Positions 8,526 to 17,670 of a DNA stretch of 64,000 nucleotides are shown piece after piece. This DNA comes from Marixanthomonas sp. SCSIO 43207. Its GTDB lineage: Bacteria; Bacteroidota; Bacteroidia; Flavobacteriales; Flavobacteriaceae. Made by a program: the position numbers and the translations under genes. The DNA lies in NCBI RefSeq assembly GCF_019904255.1, contig NZ_CP063203.1, forward strand, positions 2,490,001-2,554,000, in the 5' to 3' direction. Under the pieces are notes generated by a model that worked only from the letters and a program-made list of their open reading frames with translations, had not been told where the DNA came from and did no database searches. Every line of letters starts with the position of its first letter. Within the stretch, counting starts at the first letter, position 1.

Positions 8526-9647
8526 ATGATAGAAGTTAAAAAAGTAACCAACAAAAAAGAATTAAAACAATTTGTAACATTTCCGTTCAAGTTGTACAAA
8601 GATTGTCAATATTGGGTTCCGCCACTGATAAAAGATGAAATGGAAACTCTTGACAAAGCAAAAAATCCGGTATTCAAAAATGCCGAAGCAACATATTTTT
8701 TGGCATATAAAAATGGCTCCATTGCGGGTAGAATTGCTGTAATAATCAATCATCTTGAGATAGATCAACAAGGAAAAAAGAAAGTTAGATTTGGCTGGTT
8801 TGATGTAATAGATGACATTGAAGTGACAAAAGCTTTACTTAAAAAAGTTTTTGAAATAGGAAAACAACACAACCTAGAATATACAGAAGGTCCCGTAGGC
8901 TTTTCAAATATGGAAAAAGCTGGGATTTTAACTATGGGGTTTGAAGAACTAAATACCATGATTACTTGGTATCATTACCCTTATTATGCTGAACATTTTG
9001 AAAAATTAGGCTTTGAAAAACAAGCTACTTGGGTAGAATTTAAATTAAGCATACCTAACTCAATAAAAGATAAAGTTGCCAAGTTTTCAAAAATTGTAAA
9101 GCAACGATACAACCTTTCTGTGATTCGATTCAAGAATAAAAAAGAAATTCTTCCTTATGTAGACAAAATGTTTGAGTTACTTAATAATACGTATGACAAA
9201 CTTCAAACTTTTGTTCCTATTCAGCAATATCAAATAGATTATTATAAAGAAAAATATTTCAGTTTTGTTCATCCAGATTATATAACATGCATTAAAGATG
9301 AAAGTGGCAAACTTATAGCCTTTTCAATTGTTATGCCTTCCTTTAGCAAAGCTTTGAAAAAAGCCAATGGGCGCCTATTTCCTACCGGTTGGTATCATAT
9401 CTTACAAGCTCAAAAGAAAAATGATGTTGCGGCTTTTTATTTAATAGGAATTGACCCTGAATTGCAAGGCAAAGGAGTAACAGCAATTATTTTTGAAGAA
9501 ATGCAACATTTATTTAATTCAAAAGGAATTGAGCAAGTAGAAACCAACCCCGAGTTGAAAGAAAATACTGCAGTGCAATTACTTTGGAAAGATTATAACC
9601 CCATTCAGCACAAAGAACGTAGCACATTCCGAAAAAATATTGAATAA
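8526..9647 (+). CDS. GNAT-fold N-acetyltransferase-like protein (YghO-like)
   Basis: A 373-residue protein resembling the YghO group: the N-terminal half has FPFKLYKDCQYWVPPL and GPVGFSNMEKAGIL, and the C-terminal half carries an acetyl-CoA-binding-like segment YLIGIDPELQGKGVTAIIFEEM, which matches motif A of GNAT enzymes (Q-x-x-G-x-G/A). No signal peptide, so cytoplasmic. The substrate is unknown. It is probably translated from the same message as the outer-membrane gene ahead of it and is followed by a strong terminator. Confidence 0.75.
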   Translation: MIEVKKVTNKKELKQFVTFPFKLYKDCQYWVPPLIKDEMETLDKAKNPVFKNAEATYFLAYKNGSIAGRIAVIINHLEIDQQGKKKVRFGWFDVIDDIEVTKALLKKVFEIGKQHNLEYTEGPVGFSNMEKAGILTMGFEELNTMITWYHYPYYAEHFEKLGFEKQATWVEFKLSIPNSIKDKVAKFSKIVKQRYNLSVIRFKNKKEILPYVDKMFELLNNTYDKLQTFVPIQQYQIDYYKEKYFSFVHPDYITCIKDESGKLIAFSIVMPSFSKALKKANGRLFPTGWYHILQAQKKNDVAAFYLIGIDPELQGKGVTAIIFEEMQHLFNSKGIEQVETNPELKENTAVQLLWKDYNPIQHKERSTFRKNIE

Positions 9648-9648
9648 A

Positions 9649-9676
9649 AAAACCACTTCAGGTTTGAAGTGGTTTT
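9649..9676. terminator. Intrinsic terminator
   Basis: AAAACCACTTCA (9649-9660) and TGAAGTGGTTTT (9665-9676) form a perfect 12-bp stem. It lies between convergent genes and can serve both strands. Confidence 0.8.
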
Positions 9677-9708
9677 ATCTAGTTTATTTTCTAATATATA
9701 GCTCTAGT

Positions 9709-10968
9709 TTATTCGCCCATTGCTTGTGCAACAGCTGCTGATAACCTTTTGTAGGTCCCATCTTCCAGTCTGTCACGTATTGCTGAGAATGCGTCTAGAG
9801 TTTCATTAATATCTTCAATAGTATGTGATGCTGTTGGAATCATTCTCAACAAAATCAATCCTTTAGGAATTACAGGATAAACTACGATTGAACAGAAAAT
9901 ACCGTGATTTTCACGAAGGTCTTTTACCAAGGCCATAGCTTCAGGAATACTTCCTTTTAAATAAACTGGAGTTACACAACTTTGAGTTGTACCAATGTCA
10001 AACCCACGTTTTTTAAGACCGCCTTGTAAAGAATTTACGTTTTCCCAAAGTTTTTCTTTTAATTCGGGCATTGTGCGCAACATATCTAAGCGCTTTAATG
10101 CTCCTTCAACCAATTGCATTTGCAATGATTTTGCAAACATTTGAGAACGTAAGTTATATTTTAAGTATTTTATTATTTCTTCATCTGCAGCTATAAATGC
10201 TCCTGTGCTTGCCATAGATTTTGCAAAAGTAGCAAAGTAAACATCTATATCATCTTGTACACCTTGCTCCTCGCCTGCTCCAGCTCCTGTTTTTCCTAGT
10301 GTACCAAAACCGTGTGCATCATCTACAAATAAACGAAACGTATATTTCTTTTTAAGGGCAGCAATTTCTTTTAGTTTTCCTTGCTCTCCACGCATTCCAA
10401 AGACACCTTCAGAAATAAGAAGAATACCACCTCCTGTTTTTTCAGCTACCTTTTCAGCACGTTTTAAGTTTTTTTCGATACTTTCCATATCGTTATGCTT
10501 ATACGTAAAACGTTGCCCTAAGTGAAGACGAACACCGTCAATTATACACGCATGAGCGTCAACATCATAAACAATTACATCATCTTTTGAAACCAAAGCA
10601 TCAATGGTAGAAACCATACCTTGATAACCAAAATTCAACAAATAAGCAGCTTCTTTATGTACAAAAGCAGCTAATTCTTTTTGAAGTTGTTCGTGAAGAT
10701 CGGTATGACCGCTCATCATTCTAGCTCCCATAGGATATGCCGATCCATATTTTGCAGCAGCTTCAGCATCTACCTTACGTACTTCAGGGTGGTTAGCAAG
10801 TCCTAAATAATCATTAACACTCCAGGTAATTACTTCTTTACCATTAAAGTGCATTCTGTTTCCTATAGGTCCTTCAAGTTTTGGAAAAACAAAATAGCCT
10901 TCTGCTTGCTCTGCCCATTTACCTAACGGTCCTTTGTCTTTATAAATCTTATCAAATAAATCTTTCAT
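9709..10968 (-). CDS. Alpha-oxoamine synthase; candidate cysteate fatty-acyl transferase
   Basis: A PLP enzyme of the alpha-oxoamine synthase family (serine palmitoyltransferase, KBL, BioF), which condenses an amino acid with an acyl thioester. With the start at 10968, the VDDAHGFGTLG motif falls at ~215-225 and the PLP lysine in FATFAKSMAS at ~250. The start is the ATG of MKDLFDKIY; an upstream TTG at 10998 overlaps a -7-like box. The protein is close to the highly conserved flavobacterial version linked to capnine synthesis, in which cysteate and fatty-acyl-CoA or -ACP give the sulfonolipid base. The cysteine-synthase-like gene just upstream supports cysteate as substrate. A serine-using sphingolipid enzyme is the alternative. 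Confidence 0.85.
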   Translation of the reverse strand: MKDLFDKIYKDKGPLGKWAEQAEGYFVFPKLEGPIGNRMHFNGKEVITWSVNDYLGLANHPEVRKVDAEAAAKYGSAYPMGARMMSGHTDLHEQLQKELAAFVHKEAAYLLNFGYQGMVSTIDALVSKDDVIVYDVDAHACIIDGVRLHLGQRFTYKHNDMESIEKNLKRAEKVAEKTGGGILLISEGVFGMRGEQGKLKEIAALKKKYTFRLFVDDAHGFGTLGKTGAGAGEEQGVQDDIDVYFATFAKSMASTGAFIAADEEIIKYLKYNLRSQMFAKSLQMQLVEGALKRLDMLRTMPELKEKLWENVNSLQGGLKKRGFDIGTTQSCVTPVYLKGSIPEAMALVKDLRENHGIFCSIVVYPVIPKGLILLRMIPTASHTIEDINETLDAFSAIRDRLEDGTYKRLSAAVAQAMGE

Positions 10969-10995
10969 CAAGTTGCTATATTTCAATACAGGCTG

Positions 10996-11003
10996 CAAAA
11001 ATA
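10996..11003 (-). promoter_or_regulatory. -7-like box upstream of the alpha-oxoamine synthase gene
   Basis: On the minus strand the sequence reads TATTTTTG, fitting TAnnTTTG, about 28 bp before the ATG at 10968. It suggests that this gene can be transcribed apart from the upstream PLP gene. No clear -33 element seen. Confidence 0.4.
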
Positions 11004-11111
11004 TACAAAATACTCACTATAGCCATATAGTTTTGCGTAAGTTATTGACACATCAATAAATTAGCATTAACAAACCATAGTTGTTGTGTGTCTACTTGCA
11101 GAATTATGCCG

Positions 11112-12149
11112 TTATTTTATAATTTGAATAGAAGCGGCTTCTTCAACCTCGGTATCAAGAAACCCTTGTTGTTCCATCCAGTCATCACTGTAAATTTTAC
11201 TCATATAGCGAGATCCGTGATCTGGAAATATAACAACAATATTACTTACAGTAGAAAATTCTCCAGCTTCATCAAGTTGTTTTAAACCTTGCATTGCGGC
11301 TCCACTGGTATAACCGGCAAAAATTCCTTCTTTTTTTGCTAATTCTCTGGCTGTGTGTGCGCTTTCATCATCTGTTACTTTGATAAATGAATCTATTGAA
11401 TCAAAATCTGTAGCAGAAGGAATTAAGTTTTTTCCTAATCCTTCGATTCTATAAGGATAGATTTCATTTTTATCAAATTCACGAGTTTCGTGAAATTTTT
11501 TAAGAACCGATCCAAATGCATCAATCCCTATTATTTTAATATCTGGGTTCTGTTCTTTCAGAAAACGTGCTGTTCCTGAAATAGTTCCACCCGTACCACT
11601 GCAAGCTACTAAGTGTGTAATTTGCCCGTTGGTTTGTTTCCAAATTTCGGGTCCTGTGGTTTTATAATGTGCATCAATATTTAATTCATTAAAATATTGA
11701 TTAATGTATACAGAGCCCGCTGTTTCTTTATGTAACCGTTTTGCTACTTCATAATAAGATCGTGGATCATCTGCAGCAACGTGTGCCGGACAAACATATA
11801 CCTCTGCTCCCATTGTACGGAGCATATCAATTTTATCTTTTGAAGATTTTGAACTAACAGCCAAAATACATTTGTAACCTTTTAAAACACTCACCATAGC
11901 AATACTAAAACCGGTATTACCACTTGTGGTTTCAATAATTGTACTTCCTGGTTTTAAAATTCCTTTTCTCTCAGCTTCTTCTATTATATAGAGTGCAATT
12001 CGGTCTTTTGAAGAATGACCTGGGTTGAACGCTTCTACTTTTGCGTAGTAGTTGCCTTTCATGTTCGCCGTAATGTTATTGAGTTTGATTAAAGGAGTAT
12101 TTCCTATTAACTGCAACACATTATCGTGAGCCTGAATTTCTTCTTTCAT
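11112..12149 (-). CDS. Cysteine-synthase-family PLP enzyme; candidate cysteate synthase
   Basis: A 345-residue fold-type II PLP enzyme. The PLP lysine is in SSKDR (K48), the asparagine loop is TSGNTG (75-80) and the phosphate-binding loop is GTGGT (~185-189). Standard O-acetylserine sulfhydrylases have SVKDR and are usually shorter. This longer version with a modified lysine context sits 143 bp upstream of the alpha-oxoamine synthase gene on the same strand. In described capnine pathways a PLP synthase of this family makes cysteate from phosphoserine and sulfite, so that is the inferred role. A plain cysteine synthase or cystathionine beta-synthase remains possible. Confidence 0.8.
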   Translation of the reverse strand: MKEEIQAHDNVLQLIGNTPLIKLNNITANMKGNYYAKVEAFNPGHSSKDRIALYIIEEAERKGILKPGSTIIETTSGNTGFSIAMVSVLKGYKCILAVSSKSSKDKIDMLRTMGAEVYVCPAHVAADDPRSYYEVAKRLHKETAGSVYINQYFNELNIDAHYKTTGPEIWKQTNGQITHLVACSGTGGTISGTARFLKEQNPDIKIIGIDAFGSVLKKFHETREFDKNEIYPYRIEGLGKNLIPSATDFDSIDSFIKVTDDESAHTARELAKKEGIFAGYTSGAAMQGLKQLDEAGEFSTVSNIVVIFPDHGSRYMSKIYSDDWMEQQGFLDTEVEEAASIQIIK

Positions 12150-12227
12150 AAAGGGAGTTTTCGTTAGTAAAATTATGAGCGTAACTCATGATTTAAAAAC
12201 AGGGCAAAGTTACATTAAAAATTTTAA

Positions 12228-14363
12228 TTATTCTGAAATTTGCTCTAAGTCAAGTATAAATGCATAATCCATAGCTACTTCTTTTAAAGCTTCAAACCTT
12301 CCCGAAGCACCTCCGTGACCTGCATCCATATTGGTATGAAGCAAGAGCTTGTTATCATCTGTTTTCATATCCCGTAATTTTGCAACCCATTTGGCGGGTT
12401 CCCAGTATTGCACTTGCGAATCGTGCAGTCCTGTTGTTACCAATAGATTAGGGTAATCTTGCTTAGAAACGTTATCATATGGTGAGTATGACTTGATGTA
12501 ATCATAATACTCCTTATTATTAGGATTTCCCCACTCGTCATATTCGCCAGTTGTTAAAGGGATGCTTTCATCAAGCATGGTTGTTACAACATCTACAAAT
12601 GGCACCGATGCAATCACTCCGTTGTATAATTCTGGAGCCATATTCACAATTGCTCCCATAAGTAATCCTCCCGCAGATCCTCCAGATGCATATAAATGAT
12701 CTGGCGAGGTGTATCCTTCTTCAATTACATATTTTGAAGCATCTATAAAGTCTGTAAAGGTATTTTTCTTATTTAGAAGCTTTCCGTCTTCATACCACTT
12801 TCTACCTAGATATTCTCCTCCTCGCACATGGGCAATAGCAAATATGAATCCACGGTCTAGTAAACTAAGTCTAACAGTTGAAAAATAAGGGTCTATGGTT
12901 GAACCGTATGACCCGTATGCATATAATAAAAATGGATTGCTGCCATCTTGTTTAATACCTTTTTTATACACCATTGAGATAGGAATTTTTGTTCCATCTT
13001 TGGCGGTGGCCCAAACACGTTTTGATGCGTAATTTTCTTTATTAAAGTTTCCGCCCAGTACTTCTACCTCTTTCTTAACCGTTTTCTCACGAGTTTTCAT
13101 ATTAAAATCAATTACTGAAGCTGGAGTAATTAATGAATTATAACCGTAGCGCAAAGTATCGGTGTCAAATTCTCTATTTTGAATGGTATACGCTGTATAA
13201 GTTTCATTATCAAAGGGTAAATAATAATCATCGGTTTCATCCCAACGCATAATTCGGATTTTATTCAAACCGTTATTACGTTCACTTATTACCAAATAAT
13301 CTTTAAAAATGTCAATATCTTCTACCAACACAGAATCACGATGTGGAATGATATCTTTCCAGTTTTCTTTTAAGGTTTTGGTTTCTGGAGTTTTCATCAA
13401 TTTAAAATTGGTAGCTCCGTCTTTATTGGTTAGGACATAAAAATCACTTCCGAAGTGAGCAATATTATACTCCAAACCTCTTTCGCGCGGTTGAAACATC
13501 CTAAATTTTCCTGTGGGATTATCAGCTTCCAGAATTTGATATTCTGAGGTGAGTGTACTGTTACTACCTATTATTAAATACTTATCAGATTTTGTTTTGT
13601 ATATATAGGTGATAAAGGTGTCGTCGTCTTCAGTATAAATTAATTGATCTTTTGAAGCTTCTGTTCCTTTGGTATGTCTAAAAATTTCATTAGATCGAAG
13701 TGTCTGTGCATCTTTACGAGTATAAAAAAGAGTTTTATTATCATTTGCCCAGGTTGAACCTCCTGTTGTGTTTTCAATAGTTTCAGAAAGAATCTCTCCG
13801 GTTTCTATGTTTTTTATGCGTAAAGTGTATTGACGACGGCTTACTGTATCTACACCAAAAGCAACCCACTTATTGTCCGGACTTACATTTATACCTCTCA
13901 AATTATAATATGAGTGGTCTTTTGCCATTTCATTTACATTAAAGAGAATTTCTTCATCTGCCTCTAGTGACCCCTTTTTTCGTGAATAAATAGGGTAATC
14001 GTTTCCTTTTTCAAAACGAGTGATATAGTAATATCCATTGTAAAAATAAGGTACAGACTCATCATCTTCTTTAATGCGGCTTTTCATTTCTTCAAAAAGC
14101 GTTTTTTGAAAAGCTTTTGTATGCTGAGTCATCTTATCATAATAAGCATTTTCTTTGTTCAAATAGTCAATAACGTCTTCATTCTCACGATCATTTAGCC
14201 AATAATAATTATCAACGCGAGTATCTCCATGAACTTCAAGATTTTTCGCAATTTTATTGGCATCAGGCGGTGTAATATTCATTTTTTCTTCTGAAGTTTT
14301 ATCTGTTTTACAAGAAACGGCAAAAGTAAGGCATACAAAACAAATGAGTAGTGTTTTTTTCAT
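12228..14363 (-). CDS. S9A prolyl oligopeptidase / oligopeptidase B-like lipoprotein
   Basis: A 711-residue serine peptidase with a lipoprotein signal (LTFAVSC), so probably anchored in the envelope. Residues ~30-430 are the beta-propeller domain beginning with DTRVDNYYWLNDREN, typical of oligopeptidase B. The C-terminal alpha/beta-hydrolase domain has the nucleophile in GGSAGG (Ser ~563), the acid in HDSQVQYWEP (Asp ~646) and the histidine in DAGHGG (~683), so the triad is complete. The family cleaves short peptides after basic residues (type B) or proline; length and the YDEWGNP segment favour type B. Single gene, divergent from the ybaB-like gene. Confidence 0.9.
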   Translation of the reverse strand: MKKTLLICFVCLTFAVSCKTDKTSEEKMNITPPDANKIAKNLEVHGDTRVDNYYWLNDRENEDVIDYLNKENAYYDKMTQHTKAFQKTLFEEMKSRIKEDDESVPYFYNGYYYITRFEKGNDYPIYSRKKGSLEADEEILFNVNEMAKDHSYYNLRGINVSPDNKWVAFGVDTVSRRQYTLRIKNIETGEILSETIENTTGGSTWANDNKTLFYTRKDAQTLRSNEIFRHTKGTEASKDQLIYTEDDDTFITYIYKTKSDKYLIIGSNSTLTSEYQILEADNPTGKFRMFQPRERGLEYNIAHFGSDFYVLTNKDGATNFKLMKTPETKTLKENWKDIIPHRDSVLVEDIDIFKDYLVISERNNGLNKIRIMRWDETDDYYLPFDNETYTAYTIQNREFDTDTLRYGYNSLITPASVIDFNMKTREKTVKKEVEVLGGNFNKENYASKRVWATAKDGTKIPISMVYKKGIKQDGSNPFLLYAYGSYGSTIDPYFSTVRLSLLDRGFIFAIAHVRGGEYLGRKWYEDGKLLNKKNTFTDFIDASKYVIEEGYTSPDHLYASGGSAGGLLMGAIVNMAPELYNGVIASVPFVDVVTTMLDESIPLTTGEYDEWGNPNNKEYYDYIKSYSPYDNVSKQDYPNLLVTTGLHDSQVQYWEPAKWVAKLRDMKTDDNKLLLHTNMDAGHGGASGRFEALKEVAMDYAFILDLEQISE

Positions 14364-14373
14364 CTTTAAAAAG

Positions 14374-14405
14374 TTGAGTAATAACTAAGCAAATTAGTAA
14401 ATTTG
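14374..14405 (+). promoter_or_regulatory. Promoter of the YbaB/EbfC gene
   Basis: A TTG at 14374-14376 and TAAATTTG at 14398-14405 are separated by 21 bp, matching the -33/-7 pattern of Bacteroidota. The start codon follows 24 bp later. Confidence 0.55.
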
Positions 14406-14428
14406 TATCAAACTAAAAATAAAAAGAT

Positions 14429-14752
14429 ATGTTTGGAGATATGATGGGAATGATGAGCAAACTAAAAGAAGCTCAAGAAAAAGTAGAAGCAACAAAAAAA
14501 CGCTTAGACACTGTCCTAATAGATGAAAAAAGCAGCGACGGATTGTTAAAAATAACCATTACTGCTAATAGAGAAATTAAAAATATTGAAGTTGCAGATT
14601 CTCTTCTTGAGGATAAAGAACAGCTTGAGGATTATTTAATTATAAACCTTAACAACGCTATAAAAAAAGCAACCGAAGTAAACGAAGCAGAAATAGGCGC
14701 TGTTGCTAAAGAAGGTATGCCAAACATCCCAGGAATGGATATGTTTAAATAA
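14429..14752 (+). CDS. YbaB/EbfC family nucleoid-associated protein
   Basis: A 107-residue protein starting [20 protein letters not shown], with an N-terminal amphipathic helix, a central strand region ([18 protein letters not shown]) and a Met/Pro/Gly-rich tail ([11 protein letters not shown]). This is the complete pattern of the YbaB/EbfC dimeric DNA-binding family. It normally stands beside dnaX/recR in many bacteria; here it stands alone between a peptidase and a thioredoxin-like gene. Confidence 0.9.
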   Translation: MFGDMMGMMSKLKEAQEKVEATKKRLDTVLIDEKSSDGLLKITITANREIKNIEVADSLLEDKEQLEDYLIINLNNAIKKATEVNEAEIGAVAKEGMPNIPGMDMFK

Positions 14753-14766
14753 TTTCTGTTAACTAG

Positions 14767-15222
14767 TTACTTTTCTAAATGTGTTTTTAAAAACTCAAAG
14801 TGGTTTTTTGTGTCACGTGAAGGACTGTAGCCAGAAATTCGACCTATTTCTTTACCCTTTGAATTGAGCATTACAATTTTAGGAAACGTTTGTTGCTTGT
14901 TGTACTTTGCAATAATTGTTTTATTGTAATCCAGTTGTTCTTCAGAAATTATATCAACTCTTCTGGGATAATCAATCTTTACCAAAACTAGATTATTAGC
15001 TTGTTGAGTAAACTTTGGGTTTTCAAAAAAATCTTCTTTAAGTCGCATGCAAGGCGCACACCAATCGCTGCCGGTAAAGTAAATTAAGATAGGTTTATTA
15101 TCAGTCTGTGATATAGTCTGTGCTTCGTCAAGGTTTGTTAACCAAGATAATTTGGTGTTTTTCATTTGTGCTGTAGAAATTGTAGCAACAAATAATAATG
15201 TAAAAAACAAAATGCGTTTCAT
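14767..15222 (-). CDS. Secreted thioredoxin-fold protein
   Basis: A 151-residue protein with a signal peptide (ends near ISTAQ) and a single thioredoxin domain. The redox motif is WCAPC (Cys55 and Cys58) in the context FTGSDWCAPCMRLKEDFF, like the periplasmic thioredoxin_7 group. The cis-proline region is TFPKIVMLNSKGKE. It probably acts in the periplasm on protein disulfides; the partner is unknown. It is convergent with the YbaB/EbfC gene (14-bp gap). Confidence 0.85.
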   Translation of the reverse strand: MKRILFFTLLFVATISTAQMKNTKLSWLTNLDEAQTISQTDNKPILIYFTGSDWCAPCMRLKEDFFENPKFTQQANNLVLVKIDYPRRVDIISEEQLDYNKTIIAKYNKQQTFPKIVMLNSKGKEIGRISGYSPSRDTKNHFEFLKTHLEK

Positions 15223-15531
15223 AAATCTTTCTCTTTTCTTTTTTCTAAATTAAACACAATTCATGCCAAATAAAAATTGAAACGGCATATTTAAGTTAAA
15301 ATTAAATTGTTTTAACAAAAGTTACCTTCATTTTATATTTTAATTTAGTCTTTAGGCAAAAATAGTCGCTCTACATCGATAAACAACTGTATATAAACCT
15401 TTTAAAAACAACTAGTGACTACGGTATTTACAAATAGATTTATGAATTCAGTTTTTCAAACTTCCAAAAATGGATTTTTTTTCGGATATTTAAATACTCA
15501 AAAAAGAATTCTAACTTTTTAAAACAATATT
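15223..15531. other. Intergenic region with two inverted repeats
   Basis: A 309-bp AT-rich gap between the divergent thioredoxin-like and YegP-like genes; no credible reading frame. It contains ATGCC (15263-15267)/GGCAT (15284-15288) and a perfect 7-bp inverted repeat GTTAAAA (15295-15301)/TTTTAAC (15310-15316). These could be operator or hairpin elements for either gene. No RNA gene recognised. Confidence 0.5.
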
Positions 15532-15852
15532 ATGTTTGAACTTAAGAAAAAAGGAGATCAGTATCATTTCAACTTAAAAGCAAGTAATGGTCAAGTAATC
15601 TTATCTAGTGAGATGTACAATTCTAAAGCTGCTGCTAAAAACGGAATTGAATCTATCAAGAAAAATTGCGGAGATGATGCTCGTTATGAAAAGAAAGAAG
15701 CCAAAAATGGTAAGTTTCATTTCAATTTGAAATCTACAAACGGACAAATTATTGGTAGTAGCCAGATGTATGCCGGTGAAAGCGGTATGAATAATGGCAT
15801 TGAGTCTGTAAAGAAAAATGCTCCTACTGCCGAAGTAAAAGAAGTAGAATAA
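15532..15852 (+). CDS. YegP family (DUF1508) tandem-repeat protein
   Basis: A 106-residue protein made of two copies of the ~50-residue YegP/DUF1508 unit: FELKKKGDQYHFNLKASNGQ...SSEMY...NGIESIKKN, then KNGKFHFNLKSTNGQ...SSQMY...NGIESVKKN. The family is small and widespread; its role is not settled. There is no signal peptide. A strong terminator follows directly. Single-gene unit with a long upstream gap. Confidence 0.9.
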   Translation: MFELKKKGDQYHFNLKASNGQVILSSEMYNSKAAAKNGIESIKKNCGDDARYEKKEAKNGKFHFNLKSTNGQIIGSSQMYAGESGMNNGIESVKKNAPTAEVKEVE

Positions 15853-15871
15853 ACACTTCTTGATAAAGATT

Positions 15872-15900
15872 AAAAAAGCTCCTTTAAGAGGAGCTTTTTT
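15872..15900. terminator. Bidirectional intrinsic terminator
   Basis: AAAAAAGCTCCT (15872-15883) and AGGAGCTTTTTT (15889-15900) form a perfect 12-bp stem with a 5-nt loop, between the YegP-like gene and the convergent threonine aldolase gene, whose stop codon begins at 15901. Confidence 0.85.
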
Positions 15901-16923
15901 TTAATTGTATTTTTTCAAAACTTCTAAAAAGTGATTGTGCATATCATCGGTGTAATCTAGATGCGTGACAATGCGCAGTTTTCCCTGTCCCATATTGCTA
16001 ATGATAATATCTTGAGATTGTAAATCATTCATAAACGTTTCTTCTGAAAGATTTTCTTGCAAATAAAATATTACAATATTGGTTTCTGTAGGTTCTACTT
16101 CTTTTACATATGATTGCTCAGATAGAATTGTCGCAATTTCCGATGCTTTTTTGTGGTCCTCCTTGAGTCTTTCAATATGGTTTTCAAAAGCATATAGTCC
16201 GGCTGCAGCCATAAAACCTATTTGTCTCATACCACCACCCAACACTTTCCGAACACGCATGGCATTATTCATCAGCTCTTTTTTCCCTAAAAGAACTGTT
16301 CCTAAAGGTGTTCCCATTCCTTTACTCAAGCAAATTGTAAGTGTGTCAAAAACATTTCCGTAGTCTTTGGGGTTTTCTTTTTTGGCAACAATAGCATTCA
16401 TTAACCGGGCACCGTCTAAATGAAGTCCTAAATTATGTTTATCACAAACACTTCGTATTTTTTTAATTTCTTCAAAATCATAACACGCGCCACCTCCTTT
16501 ATTGGTAGTGTTTTCTAGACATACCAAGGTGGTTAATGGACTGTGATAAAAATCTGGCGGATTGATGTTTTCTTCAACTTGTTTTGCTGTAATCATACCG
16601 CGATGCCCATCTACCAATTTACAAGAAACACCACTGTTGAATGAAGCGCCGCCTCCTTCATAATTAAACACATGCGCCCATTTATCGCAAATTAATTGCT
16701 CTGCAGGTTGTGTATGTAATTTTATAGCAGCTTGATTGGCCATACTTCCGGTAGGAAAAAACAATGCTTCATCCATTCCAAAAAGATTGGCAACGTATTT
16801 TTCAAGTTTATTTACAGTAGGATCTTCTTTGTAAACGTCGTCTCCTACTTCAGCATTTATAATTGCTTGCAACATGCCTTTGGTAGGCTTTGTGACGGTG
16901 TCACTTCGTAAGTCAATTTTCAT
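15901..16923 (-). CDS. ltaE: Low-specificity L-threonine aldolase
   Basis: A 340-residue fold-type I PLP enzyme. Family features: N-terminal IDLRSDTVTKPT, GDDVYKEDPTVNKLE, FFPTGSMANQ, LHLDGARLMNA, and the PLP lysine in LSKGMGTPLGT (K201). It splits threonine or allo-threonine to glycine and acetaldehyde in the cytoplasm. The length is normal and all core motifs are present. It is followed on the same strand, with a 5-bp gap counted from the start codon, by the end of a small secreted protein gene, so the two probably share a message. Confidence 0.92.
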   Translation of the reverse strand: MKIDLRSDTVTKPTKGMLQAIINAEVGDDVYKEDPTVNKLEKYVANLFGMDEALFFPTGSMANQAAIKLHTQPAEQLICDKWAHVFNYEGGGASFNSGVSCKLVDGHRGMITAKQVEENINPPDFYHSPLTTLVCLENTTNKGGGACYDFEEIKKIRSVCDKHNLGLHLDGARLMNAIVAKKENPKDYGNVFDTLTICLSKGMGTPLGTVLLGKKELMNNAMRVRKVLGGGMRQIGFMAAAGLYAFENHIERLKEDHKKASEIATILSEQSYVKEVEPTETNIVIFYLQENLSEETFMNDLQSQDIIISNMGQGKLRIVTHLDYTDDMHNHFLEVLKKYN

Positions 16924-16928
16924 ATAGA

Positions 16929-17549
16929 TTATTGTCTCCTTAATGAATCTGCAGTTTCAAGTATTATTTGATCTATCATTGCTTCAAGTTCAATTAACTT
17001 TAACTGCTGATTGTATTCATAGTTAAGATTTTTTTGTTTAGAATCATTTGTTAAATCAAACTCATCAAACTTTTGTGTAAAGGTACCCATTGCAGTTGTA
17101 AATGAAAACTCCTGCGAGCACGGATGTACTTTGGTACGTTGTGTAGGAGCATTTTCTGGATTGGCTACTTCGTATTTTTTTACTGAATTATTTTGTATAG
17201 CATCCTTATGTTTCAGAAAAAAATTAAACATTGTAGTGTCATCCAGTTTCAGCTTTATAAATGGACCACAATTGTCTGCTTTTGAAATGTAAGTAGTATC
17301 ATTTTTTTGCCAAAATAAATAATATTCACTAAAATTTCCGCTGGTAAAACAATTAGTACCGTCGTTCATTTTAATAATTCTAGTCTCTCCCAGACACGTT
17401 TTATTCACATAAAAATAGGTGTCAATATTTTGTTTTTTTAAAGTTTTGGTCATTTCGGTAACAATTGATAACGGAACCAATTCATTGTTATATTGTGCTG
17501 AGCAGAACGAACTGAAAACTAATACTATGCATACTAAAATAGATTTCAT
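16929..17549 (-). CDS. Hypothetical secreted protein
   Basis: About 206 residues from the ATG at 17549, which gives a clean signal peptide (MKSILVCIVLVFSSFCSAQ); an ATG 27 bp upstream would spoil it. The mature part has four or five cysteines (CLGETR, NCFTSG, CGPF, HPCSQEF) that may form disulfides. I do not recognise the family. It is first in a two-gene unit with threonine aldolase and divergent from prfB. No function assigned. Confidence 0.65.
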   Translation of the reverse strand: MKSILVCIVLVFSSFCSAQYNNELVPLSIVTEMTKTLKKQNIDTYFYVNKTCLGETRIIKMNDGTNCFTSGNFSEYYLFWQKNDTTYISKADNCGPFIKLKLDDTTMFNFFLKHKDAIQNNSVKKYEVANPENAPTQRTKVHPCSQEFSFTTAMGTFTQKFDEFDLTNDSKQKNLNYEYNQQLKLIELEAMIDQIILETADSLRRQ

Positions 17550-17670
17550 AATTAATTGACTTACTTGGTTAATCAAATCTAAAGTTATAAAAATAGCTCA
17601 AAATAATTTCCACTTGGCAAGTTAAACCCTATTTTTGTTTCAGGAAAAACTACAAAACGTAAAAGAGTTT

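Noticed and set aside
10969-10998. N-terminal extension (TTG at 10998) of the alpha-oxoamine synthase
   Set aside because: The codon is TTG and overlaps a -7-like box; the conserved family start MKDLF is at 10968.
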